The notes below the pieces were generated by a model. The model was not told the origin of the DNA, did not search any database, and saw only the letters and a program-made list of their open reading frames with translations. A stretch of DNA of 64,000 nt from Nitrospiraceae bacterium (GTDB lineage: Bacteria; Nitrospirota; Nitrospiria; Nitrospirales; Nitrospiraceae), in the NCBI GenBank assembly GCA_013140715.1, contig JABFSG010000048.1, positions 38,033 to 102,032 of the forward strand. The letters run 5' to 3'. The stretch's first letter is position 1. Each line of letters starts with the position of its first letter. The translations under genes were made by a program, and so were the position numbers. This document shows, piece after piece, positions 36,057-44,850 of the stretch.

Positions 36057-36186
36057 GCAGGATGCTCAAAAAGGCCGTTCAGCAAGGCCGCAGTCGATGA
36101 AAGCACCGGAGGCGTAGCCTCTGGGCTACGTTGAGGATGCTTTCGAGGTGAGAACGCCGCTGGCGGACTTTTTCAGCATCCTGCTA
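36057..36186. repeat. MITE-like repeat element, reversed orientation
   Basis: Ends are GCAGGATGCTCAAAAAGGCC and GGACTTTTTCAGCATCCTGC. The asymmetric base (C on one side, G on the other after TGCT) shows this copy is reversed relative to 1441-1563. Inside are AAGGCCGCAG and GTAGCCTCTGGGCTACG hairpins. On the minus strand the last bases, TAG, are the stop codon of hemG. Confidence 0.78.
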
Positions 36187-37632
36187 GGATCGTTCTCCCA
36201 ACAAGTAGCGCACGACCCGCTCGGCCGCGGCCGCCCCATCACGGATACAGTCAGGAATTCCGACGCCTCGATAGCCGGCGCCTGTGAGGACCAGTCCCCC
36301 ATAGCGGCTGAGTGCTGCTTCAATCTGGTTCAGCCGTTCGAGATGTCCCAACGTATATTGCGGCATGGCTCTGATCCAGCGATTAACTTCTACATATCCA
36401 GGCTCCGCAGTTACACCGCACATACTGGCCAGTTCTGCCCTGACCCGCGCTATCAAGGCTTGGTCATCCAACTTTAGAATAGCCTCCCGTCCGACTCCGC
36501 CGACGTAGCAACGTACGAGTAGCTGGTCCGGTGGAGCGCGGTGGGGCCACTTGAGCGATGTCCAGGTTGCCGCAATGAGATCGCGGCCCTCTGCACGCGG
36601 GACGACAAAGCCGAAACCTTCCGCTGCGCTGGACACAGCCGCGCGTGGATAGGCCATGGCGATCGTTGCTGTGGAGGCATAGGGAATCATCTCCAGCAAT
36701 CCGCCGGCGATCGGCGTGAGGGGGCGAACTAGTTCAGCTGACACATAGGCTGGGGTGGCGAGTACGAGACTGTCCACGGACAAAGCCGAACCATCGTTGA
36801 GGATGAGGTCATACATCCAACGACCTGGCTGATGGGATCGCACGCGCAGCGCGTCAACGGCACAGTTTTCCCGGAGGATGACTCCTCGATCCGTCAGTTG
36901 GCGGACGAGGGCGGAGACCAGATCCGACAGACCGTTTTTCAGACTGATGAACATCGTACGTTTCGGGCCTGAGTGCAGGGCAGTGGAACCGGCTTTCCTG
37001 GTCGCCATCATCCCGCGAATCACACTCCCGTACTGCTGTTCCAGCTCGATGAAACGCGGGAACGTTGCCTGTATGCTCATCTGCTCCGCGTCTCCCGCAT
37101 AGATACCGGCCATCAAGGGTTCGAGCATCCGTTCGAAGGCCTGCCGGCCGACACGTCGACGGAAGAAGGCCGCCAGCGATTCATCTCCTGGCGATCGGTT
37201 CGCCGGTACGGCTAAATCCAGTCCCATCCGTGCGAGCCCGGTCCAGCTCAAGAGGCCGCTTCGGAGAAAGGGTCCCAACTGGCTGGGAACAATGACGACT
37301 AATCCCTCCGGTAATTCATGCAGACGACCCTGGGAATAGACAGAGGCTCTTTTGCCGGTCTCGTTGGTATTGATGAGCTGATCGGTCAATCCCAGTTTGG
37401 CGCAGAGGTCGAGCCCAGCCGGCTTCTGAGAGAGGAAGGAATCTGGCCCCGCCTCCGTGACGAGATCGCCGATTCGATGGGTGACGATCTTGCCGCCCCA
37501 GGCCGAAGCGGCGTCGATGACCGTACAGCGGATGGGGATACCGGCAGCAGCCGCTTGTTCGTAAAGGGCATAGGCAGTCGAAAGGCCTGATATCCCTCCA
37601 CCGATCACGGCGACTGTACGAAGATTGTTCAC
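36184..37632 (-). CDS. hemG: protoporphyrinogen oxidase
   Basis: This 482-residue FAD enzyme oxidises protoporphyrinogen IX to protoporphyrin IX (HemG/HemY oxygen-type). The FAD-binding motif VAVIGGGISGLSTAYAL lies near residues 8-24. EAGPDSFLSQKP near 62 and ERMLEPLMAGIYAGD near 165 are typical. The C-terminal VLTGAGYRGVGIPDCIRDG near 448 is the second FAD contact. It sits 31 nt downstream of hemE on the same strand, forming a haem operon. The stop codon TAG is contributed by a repeat element. Some annotations call the same enzyme hemY. Confidence 0.94.
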   Translation of the reverse strand: MNNLRTVAVIGGGISGLSTAYALYEQAAAAGIPIRCTVIDAASAWGGKIVTHRIGDLVTEAGPDSFLSQKPAGLDLCAKLGLTDQLINTNETGKRASVYSQGRLHELPEGLVVIVPSQLGPFLRSGLLSWTGLARMGLDLAVPANRSPGDESLAAFFRRRVGRQAFERMLEPLMAGIYAGDAEQMSIQATFPRFIELEQQYGSVIRGMMATRKAGSTALHSGPKRTMFISLKNGLSDLVSALVRQLTDRGVILRENCAVDALRVRSHQPGRWMYDLILNDGSALSVDSLVLATPAYVSAELVRPLTPIAGGLLEMIPYASTATIAMAYPRAAVSSAAEGFGFVVPRAEGRDLIAATWTSLKWPHRAPPDQLLVRCYVGGVGREAILKLDDQALIARVRAELASMCGVTAEPGYVEVNRWIRAMPQYTLGHLERLNQIEAALSRYGGLVLTGAGYRGVGIPDCIRDGAAAAERVVRYLLGERS

Positions 37633-37663
37633 AAGATGGGGATGTCTCTATAAGAGAGACGCA

Positions 37664-38701
37664 TCACTTTCCCGAGCGTTGACTGAGGGTATGGACCATG
37701 TCGATGGTCGCGGCCACATGGTCGATGGGCGTCGTCGGCAAGATCCCATGGCCCAAATTAAAGATATGTCCAGGGCGGCCGCCGGCCCGGCGTAGAATAT
37801 CTGAGACGCGCCGTTCGATTTCATGCAACGGCGCATACAAGGCTAAAGGATCGAGATTCCCCTGCACTGCGACATCGTGTCCTACGGCGGACCAGGCCTC
37901 ATCCAGATGGATGCGCCAGTCGATCCCGATGACATCCCCGCCTGCCTCTCGCATCTGGCGGAGCATGGCCGAGGTGCCTGTGCCGAAATGAATCATCGGC
38001 ACACCTTCCCGTTTCAGTCCTTCAAAAATCAATTGGACATGCGGCATCACATATTCGACATAGTCACCGATCGAAAGGCATCCCACCCAGCTATCGAACA
38101 GTTGAATCGCCTGCGCGCCGGCCTTGATTTGCCGGCGCAGATAGCCGGTGATCACCCGCGCAAATTTATCCATGAGCTGATGCCAGGTCTTCGGCTCGCC
38201 ATACATCATCTGTTTGGTGAGCAGATAATTCCGCGAACTTCCACCCTCGATTGCGTAACTGGCAAGTGTGAACGGCGCCCCGGCAAATCCGATCAGCGGC
38301 ACCCGTCCGTTCAAGGCCAGTCGAGCCTGCCTGATCGCCTCCGCCACATACTCAAGCTCGCCCCCATCGACGATCTTGAGCCGGTCCACGTCCGCCTGGT
38401 TTCGCACCGGATTATGAATGACCGGTCCCTCGCCTTCTGCAAACTCCAGGCTGAGGCCCATCGGTTCAAGCGGTAACAGGATGTCGGCAAAAATGATGGC
38501 GGCGTCGAGAGGAAAACGGTCGATCGGCTGGAGCGTAACTTGGGCTGCCAATTCCGGAGTCTTGCACAACTCGAGCATCGAATGTTTGGCACGGAGCGAC
38601 CGATACTCGGCCATGTAGCGACCAGCCTGACGCATAAACCAGACCGGCGTACAATCGACTGGCTCACGCCGGCAGGCTTTGAGGAAGCGATCGTTAATCA
38701 T
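37664..38701 (-). CDS. hemE: uroporphyrinogen decarboxylase
   Basis: This 345-residue enzyme removes four carboxyl groups from uroporphyrinogen III in the cytoplasm. CTPVWFMRQAGRYMAEYR near residues 17-34 is the substrate-binding signature, and AIIFADILLPLEPMG near 69 carries the catalytic Asp. FAGAPFTLASYAIEGG near 140 is also conserved. Late GIDWRIHLDEAW and ILPTTPIDHVAA complete the pattern. It leads the hemE-hemG pair. The start is ATG at 38701. Confidence 0.96.
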   Translation of the reverse strand: MINDRFLKACRREPVDCTPVWFMRQAGRYMAEYRSLRAKHSMLELCKTPELAAQVTLQPIDRFPLDAAIIFADILLPLEPMGLSLEFAEGEGPVIHNPVRNQADVDRLKIVDGGELEYVAEAIRQARLALNGRVPLIGFAGAPFTLASYAIEGGSSRNYLLTKQMMYGEPKTWHQLMDKFARVITGYLRRQIKAGAQAIQLFDSWVGCLSIGDYVEYVMPHVQLIFEGLKREGVPMIHFGTGTSAMLRQMREAGGDVIGIDWRIHLDEAWSAVGHDVAVQGNLDPLALYAPLHEIERRVSDILRRAGGRPGHIFNLGHGILPTTPIDHVAATIDMVHTLSQRSGK

Positions 38702-39089
38702 CTGGGCATTCTAGAGACGCGAGGGCGAGGGTGTCAATTCGTAATGGACGAAGGATCTGTCCACGTAATTCTGCGTTGCTGGTCGAAAGAGGGCCGACCG
38801 ATGGGCCTTCGGAGGCTCGAAGAAATGAGAGATATCCGCTGAAATTGATTGAAGATTTTGCCTGGAATTTTTTAGGGAGAGGAAGGTCAAAATGTCGTAT
38901 CGACTATACCGGAAGATAGCGGTATAAGAGGGATCAGGTGGTAAGAGACTTTGTGGGGGGGGGCGATTTCTGGATTTGATTAAAAAGACAGTAAGAAGTA
39001 AGAGGGGGTACTTGATTTTATTATCCGCAGGATATTATTGTATATCTGAATCTGTCGGATTTTTGGCTCACAACCACACGTAATTGAGT
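38702..39089. other. AT-rich intergenic region with a G9 tract
   Basis: No gene or RNA is recognised. Compared with its neighbours the stretch 38830-39080 is AT-rich. A run of nine Gs lies at about 38955-38963. It is the shared upstream region of hemE and the PilZ-like gene and may hold their promoters, but I see no convincing boxes. Confidence 0.4.
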
Positions 39090-39422
39090 ATGCCAACCCA
39101 GCAAGAACGACGGGATAGTGATCGTGTGCCCAGCATGCAGGCATGCCCATACGAGCTGACGAAGCCCGAGGGTGGCGACAAGGTGAAGTTGTCGAGAGGG
39201 CAAGGGTACTCGATCAATGTGAGTGGTGGGGGCATGTTGCTCTTGCTTCCTCAGAAGGTGGGCAAACGTCAGGTGTTTGAGGTTCAGGTGCCTTCAAAGG
39301 CGAAGAAGAAAGAACATACCAAACTTGTGGAGGTCTGTTGGACCCAGTCCATTCCAGTCAGCGCCCGCGTCAACATGTATCTGGTAGGCACTCGTTTCCT
39401 GTTTGAATCTCCTGTTCGGTAA
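39090..39422 (+). CDS. PilZ-like domain protein
   Basis: This 110-residue protein resembles a lone PilZ domain. It begins with basic QERRDSDRVPS, near the place of the RxxxR cyclic di-GMP motif. It then has YSINVSGGGMLLLLPQ near residue 45, matching the (D/N)xSxxG motif. The closing strands VEVCWTQ and YLVGTRFLFES complete the barrel. Cyclic di-GMP binding is therefore plausible. The start at 39090 is preferred over a TTG at 39084. A related protein is encoded at 51487-51936. Confidence 0.72.
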   Translation: MPTQQERRDSDRVPSMQACPYELTKPEGGDKVKLSRGQGYSINVSGGGMLLLLPQKVGKRQVFEVQVPSKAKKKEHTKLVEVCWTQSIPVSARVNMYLVGTRFLFESPVR

Positions 39423-39525
39423 TTTTAGACCAACCCTCTGATCTCCTGCATCTCTACAGAACCTCAAGTGCCAGACGTTCCATTTCTCTCGTCTGTCTAT
39501 ATCCGCTGATCCAGCCGAAGAAGCA

Positions 39526-40179
39526 TCACTCGAATTCCTCCCATCCGCTTAGGCGGCTGCCGAACACGAGTATGCGTTTGTTGGTGGTGACGAGGATGAG
39601 GCCTTGCTCAATATCCAAGCGCGTGACCTGCTCGTGGATGCCGAGTGTTTTCGAAGAGAAGTCGCCGAGCAGAGAGGTAAACCCAACGAGCCGTTCGTTT
39701 GTAACGAACACCGCCCCGTGATCGGTCGATCGGGTCACCGCGATCGTTTCTTGTATGCCGAGAGGTTCATCGAGCCAGATTCCGTTTGTTCCGCGAAACC
39801 CGTACAGATGCTTATCCGTTCTCACCACACAGAACGTAGGCAACACCAGCCGGTCGAGGACCCTTTCATAGAGCTCACGGTCCCTTTTGCTCCAGGCAAG
39901 GGTACGGTTGGAAAACCCCAGCAGCCGGCGCGAGGTCACGACAACGGCATTGATGCCGCTGGCGTCAGAGCTGGCCACAGTTTCTTGCACGTCGAGGGGA
40001 ATCTCCCGACGGCCGCTCAGCAAACTGCTGGCGATGGCTCGGCCCGGTTCGATCCTGACGGTGACCTCGTTGCCATAGTCGGCCGCTTGTGTGAAACATG
40101 CCCAGAGGAGCCAGACCAGCGTCGACAGCAGCAGTTGGAGAGGGAGGATGACCGAGTGTTTTGCACGTGATGTAGCCAT
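39526..40179 (-). CDS. hypothetical exported beta-repeat protein
   Basis: This 217-residue protein has a signal peptide (residues 1-34, ending FTQA). The mature part repeats a strand motif about every 45 residues: VVTSRRLLGFSNRT, VVRTDKHLYGFRG, FVTNERLVGFTSL and LVTTNKRILVFGS. That is a four-bladed, propeller-like or solenoid arrangement, probably periplasmic. No family is recognised. It is monocistronic and divergent from nothing obvious; the 296-nt region 40180-40475 before it shows no gene, only a G9 tract near 40346. Confidence 0.72.
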   Translation of the reverse strand: MATSRAKHSVILPLQLLLSTLVWLLWACFTQAADYGNEVTVRIEPGRAIASSLLSGRREIPLDVQETVASSDASGINAVVVTSRRLLGFSNRTLAWSKRDRELYERVLDRLVLPTFCVVRTDKHLYGFRGTNGIWLDEPLGIQETIAVTRSTDHGAVFVTNERLVGFTSLLGDFSSKTLGIHEQVTRLDIEQGLILVTTNKRILVFGSRLSGWEEFE

Positions 40180-40475
40180 GTCTGGATCATTCTACTCTAC
40201 GCACGGTGGTTGGCGTTGCGTCATCTTCCTGGACGAAATTGATATGAATCTACCGTCTTACCCACATTCGTTGCCGAACTGAGCAGCTCCACAGGCCGGT
40301 TCTTAATACTAACCTACTTTATGAATCAACGGTTCTGCTCTGTTCGGGGGGGGGATGGGAATCAAATTCGAAAGAAGGAGTCTCTCCTCAGGCGGCGGTC
40401 ATACAAAGAGTACTTAACCGGAGAGAGGGGCGGTAAGGCTCTCGATCGATACAGTCCAACGTGTTTGTAGCGGGA

Positions 40476-43400
40476 TCATTTCCTTTCTTCTTCGTTGTTA
40501 TCCACGCTGCGATGATGGACGATTTCATACAGGACAGGGAGCACAATGAGAATCAATATTGCAGAGGTCAGCATTCCTCCCACGACGACTAGTGCGAGAG
40601 GCTTCTGTGCCTGCGATCCGATACCGGTCGCGAGCGCGGCCGGTAGCAATCCGATGGCGGCACCCAGCGTCGCCATGAGAATCGGGCGCATCTGCCCATG
40701 AGCGCCTTTGAAAACGGCCGCTCGAAGGGCCAGCCCGCTGCGCCGGAAGTCTTCAATCCGTGAGATCAGCAAGACCCCACCAAGGATGGCGACCCCAAGG
40801 GTCGAAATGATGCCGACTGCGGCGGAGATACTGAAGTTCGTGTGGGTGGCCGCGAGTGAAATTGCGCCTCCTAGGAGCGCAAAGGGGACGGTACTTAAGA
40901 CCAGGAGGGCATTTTTGATCGAATCGAAGGCGCTGTATAAGAGAAGTAAAATGATAACCAGACTGATCGGCACCACTATGGCCAATCGCTTTTGCTCATC
41001 CTTAAGTTGATCATATTGACCAGCCCATTCCATACGATATCGATCGGGAAGGCGCACCTCCTTGGCCAGGCGAGTTTGAGCTTCGTCAACGGTACTTTGA
41101 AGGTCACGATCCCGCACACTGAATTTGACTGGAATATACCGTTCGTTGTTTTCGCGGTAGATAATAAATGCGCCGGTTTGTGTCGTAATCGAGGCTAATT
41201 GTTTCAATGGAATACGCGCCCCATCCGGAGTGCTGACCAGGATATTACCGATCGCATCAACGTCTTGCCGAAACTCCGGAAGAAATCGGACCGTGAGGTC
41301 GAACAACCGTTCTCCTTCATACACCTGGGTCACGGCCTGGCCTCCAATGGCAGCCTGCACCACGGCATTTACGTCCGTCACCTGCAGCCCATAGCGTGCG
41401 ATCGCTTCACGATCGACCTGAATCAACAGATTTGGCTGCCCTACGAGGCGGAAGATTCCCAGATCCTTCACGCCGTTGATCTGCTGCATGACATGTTCGA
41501 TCTCATTAGCCATCGATTCCATGGTCTTCAAGTCCGGCCCAAACAGTTTGATGGAGTTCTCTCCCTTCACCCCTGACATGGCTTCTTCCACATTGTCCTG
41601 GATCACCTGCGAAAAATTAAACACAACTCCGGGAATGTCTTTCAGGCGACCTTCAATCTCTTTGATCAGCGCGTCTTTCTTCAGCTTGGGTCGCCATTCC
41701 TTTTCCGGCTTGAGATTGGCCAGAAACTCGGCATTGAAAAAACTCGTCGGATCGGTACCGTCGTCAGGACGACCCAGTTGCGATACAACAGTCGTGACTT
41801 CGGGCGATTCACGGAACAGCTGGCGAATGTCACCCGTCAACCGCGCCGCCTGATCGAAGGAAATATCCACGGGCATCGTGGCGCGTACCCAGAGGTTTCC
41901 CTCTTCCAATGCCGGCATGAACTCCCCTCCGATCGAACCCAGCACGCCGAAGGTCAACACCAGAAGCAGGAGGCAGGTTCCGACGACGCCCGCACGATGG
42001 TCTAATGCCCACTCCAAAATCTCGTTGTAGAGATGGCGGATTCCTCTCACAATCGTCGTATCGTTCTCACGGACTGCGCCTCTTAGGAAGAAGGAGCACA
42101 ACACAGGCGCCAACGTAAAGGCCATCAAGAGGGCGCCCACCAATGCCAATCCATAGGTGATGGACATGGGCGCGAAAATCTTTCCCGGCACACCCGTCAT
42201 CGTAAAGAGCGGAATGAACGCCACGACGATAATCGCCGTGGAATAAAAGATCGGCCGTCCCACCTGTCGGGCGGCCCGCACGATCTGTTGGTTGGACGTC
42301 AACCCTTGCATCTTTCCGTGCCCCAGGTGGAAAAAAATACTTTCCACCATGATCAGTGTCGCATCCACGATAATGCCGAAATCGATGGAGCCGAGCGAAA
42401 TCAAATTCGCCGATTCCCCCATCAATACCATCATCGAAAAGGTAAAGAGCAGCGAGAGGGGAATAGTTAAGGCGACGATCAGGGCTGCGCGAAAATTTCC
42501 TAAGAACACGAATAAGATGATAAAAACCAAGACTACGCCACTGATGAGGATGTCCAGGACAGTCTCTACCGTCGTATGAATCAGAGCCGTACGATCATAG
42601 AAAGTTTTCACCTTGACGCCGGTCGGCAACTTCCATGCGTTGAGGTCCTCAACCTTTCCTCGGACCTTCTCGAGGACATTGAACGCCTTATAACCTCGCT
42701 GGAGCAGCACAACGCCCTCCACTACATCGTCGCGATCATCGATGCCGACCTTCCCCAACCGAACGCGAGACCCCACGGTGACAGTCCCTAGAGTCCGGAC
42801 GAAAATCGGCGTCCCGTTTTTTTCAGCCACCATCACGTTTTCGATGTCGGCGATTCCATTAATGAGGCCCAGCCCACGAATGTTGTAGTTCTGCGGACCG
42901 ATGGTCAAATAGCTGCCTCCGACATTCGCATTGCTATTGGCCAAGGCGGACATGACTTGCGAAAGGTTGACGCCGTAGCTGACTAAGCGCCCCGGATCGA
43001 TGTCCACGTGATACTCTTTGGTCGTTCCTCCGAATGCGGTCACGTCGATGACACCAGGAATGCGTCTGAATTCGCGACGGGCCTGCCAGTCTTGAATCGT
43101 TTTCAAATCCGTGAGCGTGGTTTCGGCGGTCCCGGTCAGTTCATACCGGTAGATCTCGGCAATCGCCCACCAGGGAGACAGCGCCGGTGTTGTCCCGGCA
43201 GGCAATTGCACCGAGCCCAGGCGATTCAATACTTCCTGCCGGTCGCGAAAGATCTCCGTATCGAAATCGAAATAGATCTTGATGTCGCTCAAACCGAAGA
43301 TCGAAAGCGAGCGAACATCCGCGAGGCCTGGCATGCCGTTGAGCGCGACTTCGATGGGAATGGTGATTTGGCGTTCGATTTCTTCTGCAGACCAGCCAGG

Positions 43401-43559
43401 CTGCTGGGTGATCAGTTCGACCATTGGCGGCGAGGGATCGGGATAGGCGACGACATCCATGACATGAAAGGCATAGAGCCCGCCGAAAAAGAGCAGGAAG
43501 CCCAGAATGCAGACCATGACCCGTTGGGTCAGAGAAAATTCGACGATCCTTGCGATCAT
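40476..43559 (-). CDS. czcA: heavy-metal efflux RND inner-membrane pump (CzcA/CusA family)
   Basis: This 1027-residue RND pump has twelve membrane segments and two large periplasmic loops. The proton-relay segment reads GSIDFGIIVDATLIMVES near residue 395, the DFGxxVDxxxxxxE pattern of CzcA-type pumps. FDFDTEIFRDRQEVLNRLGS near residue 97 and AGQYDQLKDEQKRLAIV near 845 are typical of the heavy-metal branch. Divalent cations or Cu(I)/Ag(I) could be the substrate. It forms a tripartite complex with the adaptor and TolC-type protein encoded upstream in the same operon, 49 nt away. Length is normal. Confidence 0.93.
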   Translation of the reverse strand: MIARIVEFSLTQRVMVCILGFLLFFGGLYAFHVMDVVAYPDPSPPMVELITQQPGWSAEEIERQITIPIEVALNGMPGLADVRSLSIFGLSDIKIYFDFDTEIFRDRQEVLNRLGSVQLPAGTTPALSPWWAIAEIYRYELTGTAETTLTDLKTIQDWQARREFRRIPGVIDVTAFGGTTKEYHVDIDPGRLVSYGVNLSQVMSALANSNANVGGSYLTIGPQNYNIRGLGLINGIADIENVMVAEKNGTPIFVRTLGTVTVGSRVRLGKVGIDDRDDVVEGVVLLQRGYKAFNVLEKVRGKVEDLNAWKLPTGVKVKTFYDRTALIHTTVETVLDILISGVVLVFIILFVFLGNFRAALIVALTIPLSLLFTFSMMVLMGESANLISLGSIDFGIIVDATLIMVESIFFHLGHGKMQGLTSNQQIVRAARQVGRPIFYSTAIIVVAFIPLFTMTGVPGKIFAPMSITYGLALVGALLMAFTLAPVLCSFFLRGAVRENDTTIVRGIRHLYNEILEWALDHRAGVVGTCLLLLVLTFGVLGSIGGEFMPALEEGNLWVRATMPVDISFDQAARLTGDIRQLFRESPEVTTVVSQLGRPDDGTDPTSFFNAEFLANLKPEKEWRPKLKKDALIKEIEGRLKDIPGVVFNFSQVIQDNVEEAMSGVKGENSIKLFGPDLKTMESMANEIEHVMQQINGVKDLGIFRLVGQPNLLIQVDREAIARYGLQVTDVNAVVQAAIGGQAVTQVYEGERLFDLTVRFLPEFRQDVDAIGNILVSTPDGARIPLKQLASITTQTGAFIIYRENNERYIPVKFSVRDRDLQSTVDEAQTRLAKEVRLPDRYRMEWAGQYDQLKDEQKRLAIVVPISLVIILLLLYSAFDSIKNALLVLSTVPFALLGGAISLAATHTNFSISAAVGIISTLGVAILGGVLLISRIEDFRRSGLALRAAVFKGAHGQMRPILMATLGAAIGLLPAALATGIGSQAQKPLALVVVGGMLTSAILILIVLPVLYEIVHHRSVDNNEEERK

Positions 43560-43608
43560 GGGCGTAGCAAAGTCCGAATTCGACGGAGAAACTCTATGTG
43601 GGAGATCG

Positions 43609-44850
43609 TCATTTCGTTGTGTCGGCCGAGGGAGGGCAGGCTCCCGGCTTGGTTGGCTGACAGCCGACTTCCTGTCCCTTGATCAAGACAGCCCCCTTGG
43701 TGACGATACGTTGCCCGGACGACAGACCTTCCAAGACACGCACTTGATCCGGTGAGATCGTGCTCGATTTGATTTCTCGCTTGATGTAGTGGTCGATGCC
43801 CTCGACTACATACACAAATTGTTTCCCGCCCTCCTCCACGACCGCTTCACGAGGAATCATCAGGAGCGGCGAGGATCCTCCGATCTCGATATGAAGGCGC
43901 GCGAACATCTCCGGCTTCAGTCGATGATCCTTATTATCCACCAAGGCGCGCAGCTTGATGGTTCTCGACGTCGGGTCTACCACGTCGCCGATGGTGGCAA
44001 TGGTCGCGGGGAAACTTACGTCGGGGTAGGCTTCTACGCTGGCCTTCGCAGGTTGTCCTTCCTTTACTAAGGCGAGATAGGCAAGATCCCGTTCATATAC
44101 GTCCGCCACTACTTGCAGCATATCGAGGTCGGCTACCGTGAATAGTACCTGGCCTGACTCTCCCCCGATGGACTGTCCAGGCGTCACGTTCCGCTCCACG
44201 ACGATCCCGGTTAAGGGGCTCTTTAATTCAAATCGAGACGTGATTTTTTGTCGTTCGAGCGGTTTCTCCAACTCCTGGGCTTGAACGCGCAAGGACAGTA
44301 ACCGTTCCTTCGTCCGGCGAAATTCCACCCGAGCCTTGATCAATTCATTTTCCGCCTGTTTGAGATCCTTCAACGCCAGCGCTTTATTCTCGTACAGGTC
44401 CTTGGCTAATTCGTGGGCGCGCGTCGCGTAGTGAAGCTCCGAATCTTCTTTGGCGTATTCCGAATAGGCCTGTGCGATTTCCGGGCTGTCCAACACCAGT
44501 AGCACACTCCCTGCCTGCACATGCTCGCCCAAATGGGCTCGCACCTCCAGGACGCGCCCTTGGAGTGGAGAGGAAACTCTGGAATAGTGATCGTCTCCGT
44601 AGGCAACCTTCCCGACCAAACTCAGGTCATGGGTTCCCGATCCGAGTTCGACGAGCGCTGTTTCCACCCGTGGATACGATTTCACGGTTGAGCCAACTTT
44701 CGGGGGCGTAGCAGTGGCGGCATCGGAGGCGGCAGGTTGCTCTCCGCTCCCGCAGGCAGAGAGAACCAGACAGGCGAAGGCCAAGGCCAGCAAGTTTGAG
44801 GTTGGAGGTAGGAGGCTAGAGGCGGCCCCAGCCTCGATCTGGTTCGTCAC
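43609..44850 (-). CDS. RND periplasmic adaptor lipoprotein (CusB/CzcB family)
   Basis: This 413-residue membrane fusion protein has a lipobox, LVLSAC, at residue 33. A biotinyl-lipoyl-like domain (SRVSSPLQGRVLEVRAHLGEHV near 90, in two halves), a helical hairpin (HELAKDLYENKALALKDLKQAENEL region, near 150-210) and a beta-barrel follow. It links the CzcA-like pump to the outer-membrane channel. The GTG at 44850 overlaps the previous stop. The N-terminal residues 11-20 are encoded by four GAGG-ended heptads (44792-44822), repeat DNA like that at 57756. No His-rich tail is seen. Confidence 0.9.
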   Translation of the reverse strand: MTNQIEAGAASSLLPPTSNLLALAFACLVLSACGSGEQPAASDAATATPPKVGSTVKSYPRVETALVELGSGTHDLSLVGKVAYGDDHYSRVSSPLQGRVLEVRAHLGEHVQAGSVLLVLDSPEIAQAYSEYAKEDSELHYATRAHELAKDLYENKALALKDLKQAENELIKARVEFRRTKERLLSLRVQAQELEKPLERQKITSRFELKSPLTGIVVERNVTPGQSIGGESGQVLFTVADLDMLQVVADVYERDLAYLALVKEGQPAKASVEAYPDVSFPATIATIGDVVDPTSRTIKLRALVDNKDHRLKPEMFARLHIEIGGSSPLLMIPREAVVEEGGKQFVYVVEGIDHYIKREIKSSTISPDQVRVLEGLSSGQRIVTKGAVLIKGQEVGCQPTKPGACPPSADTTK

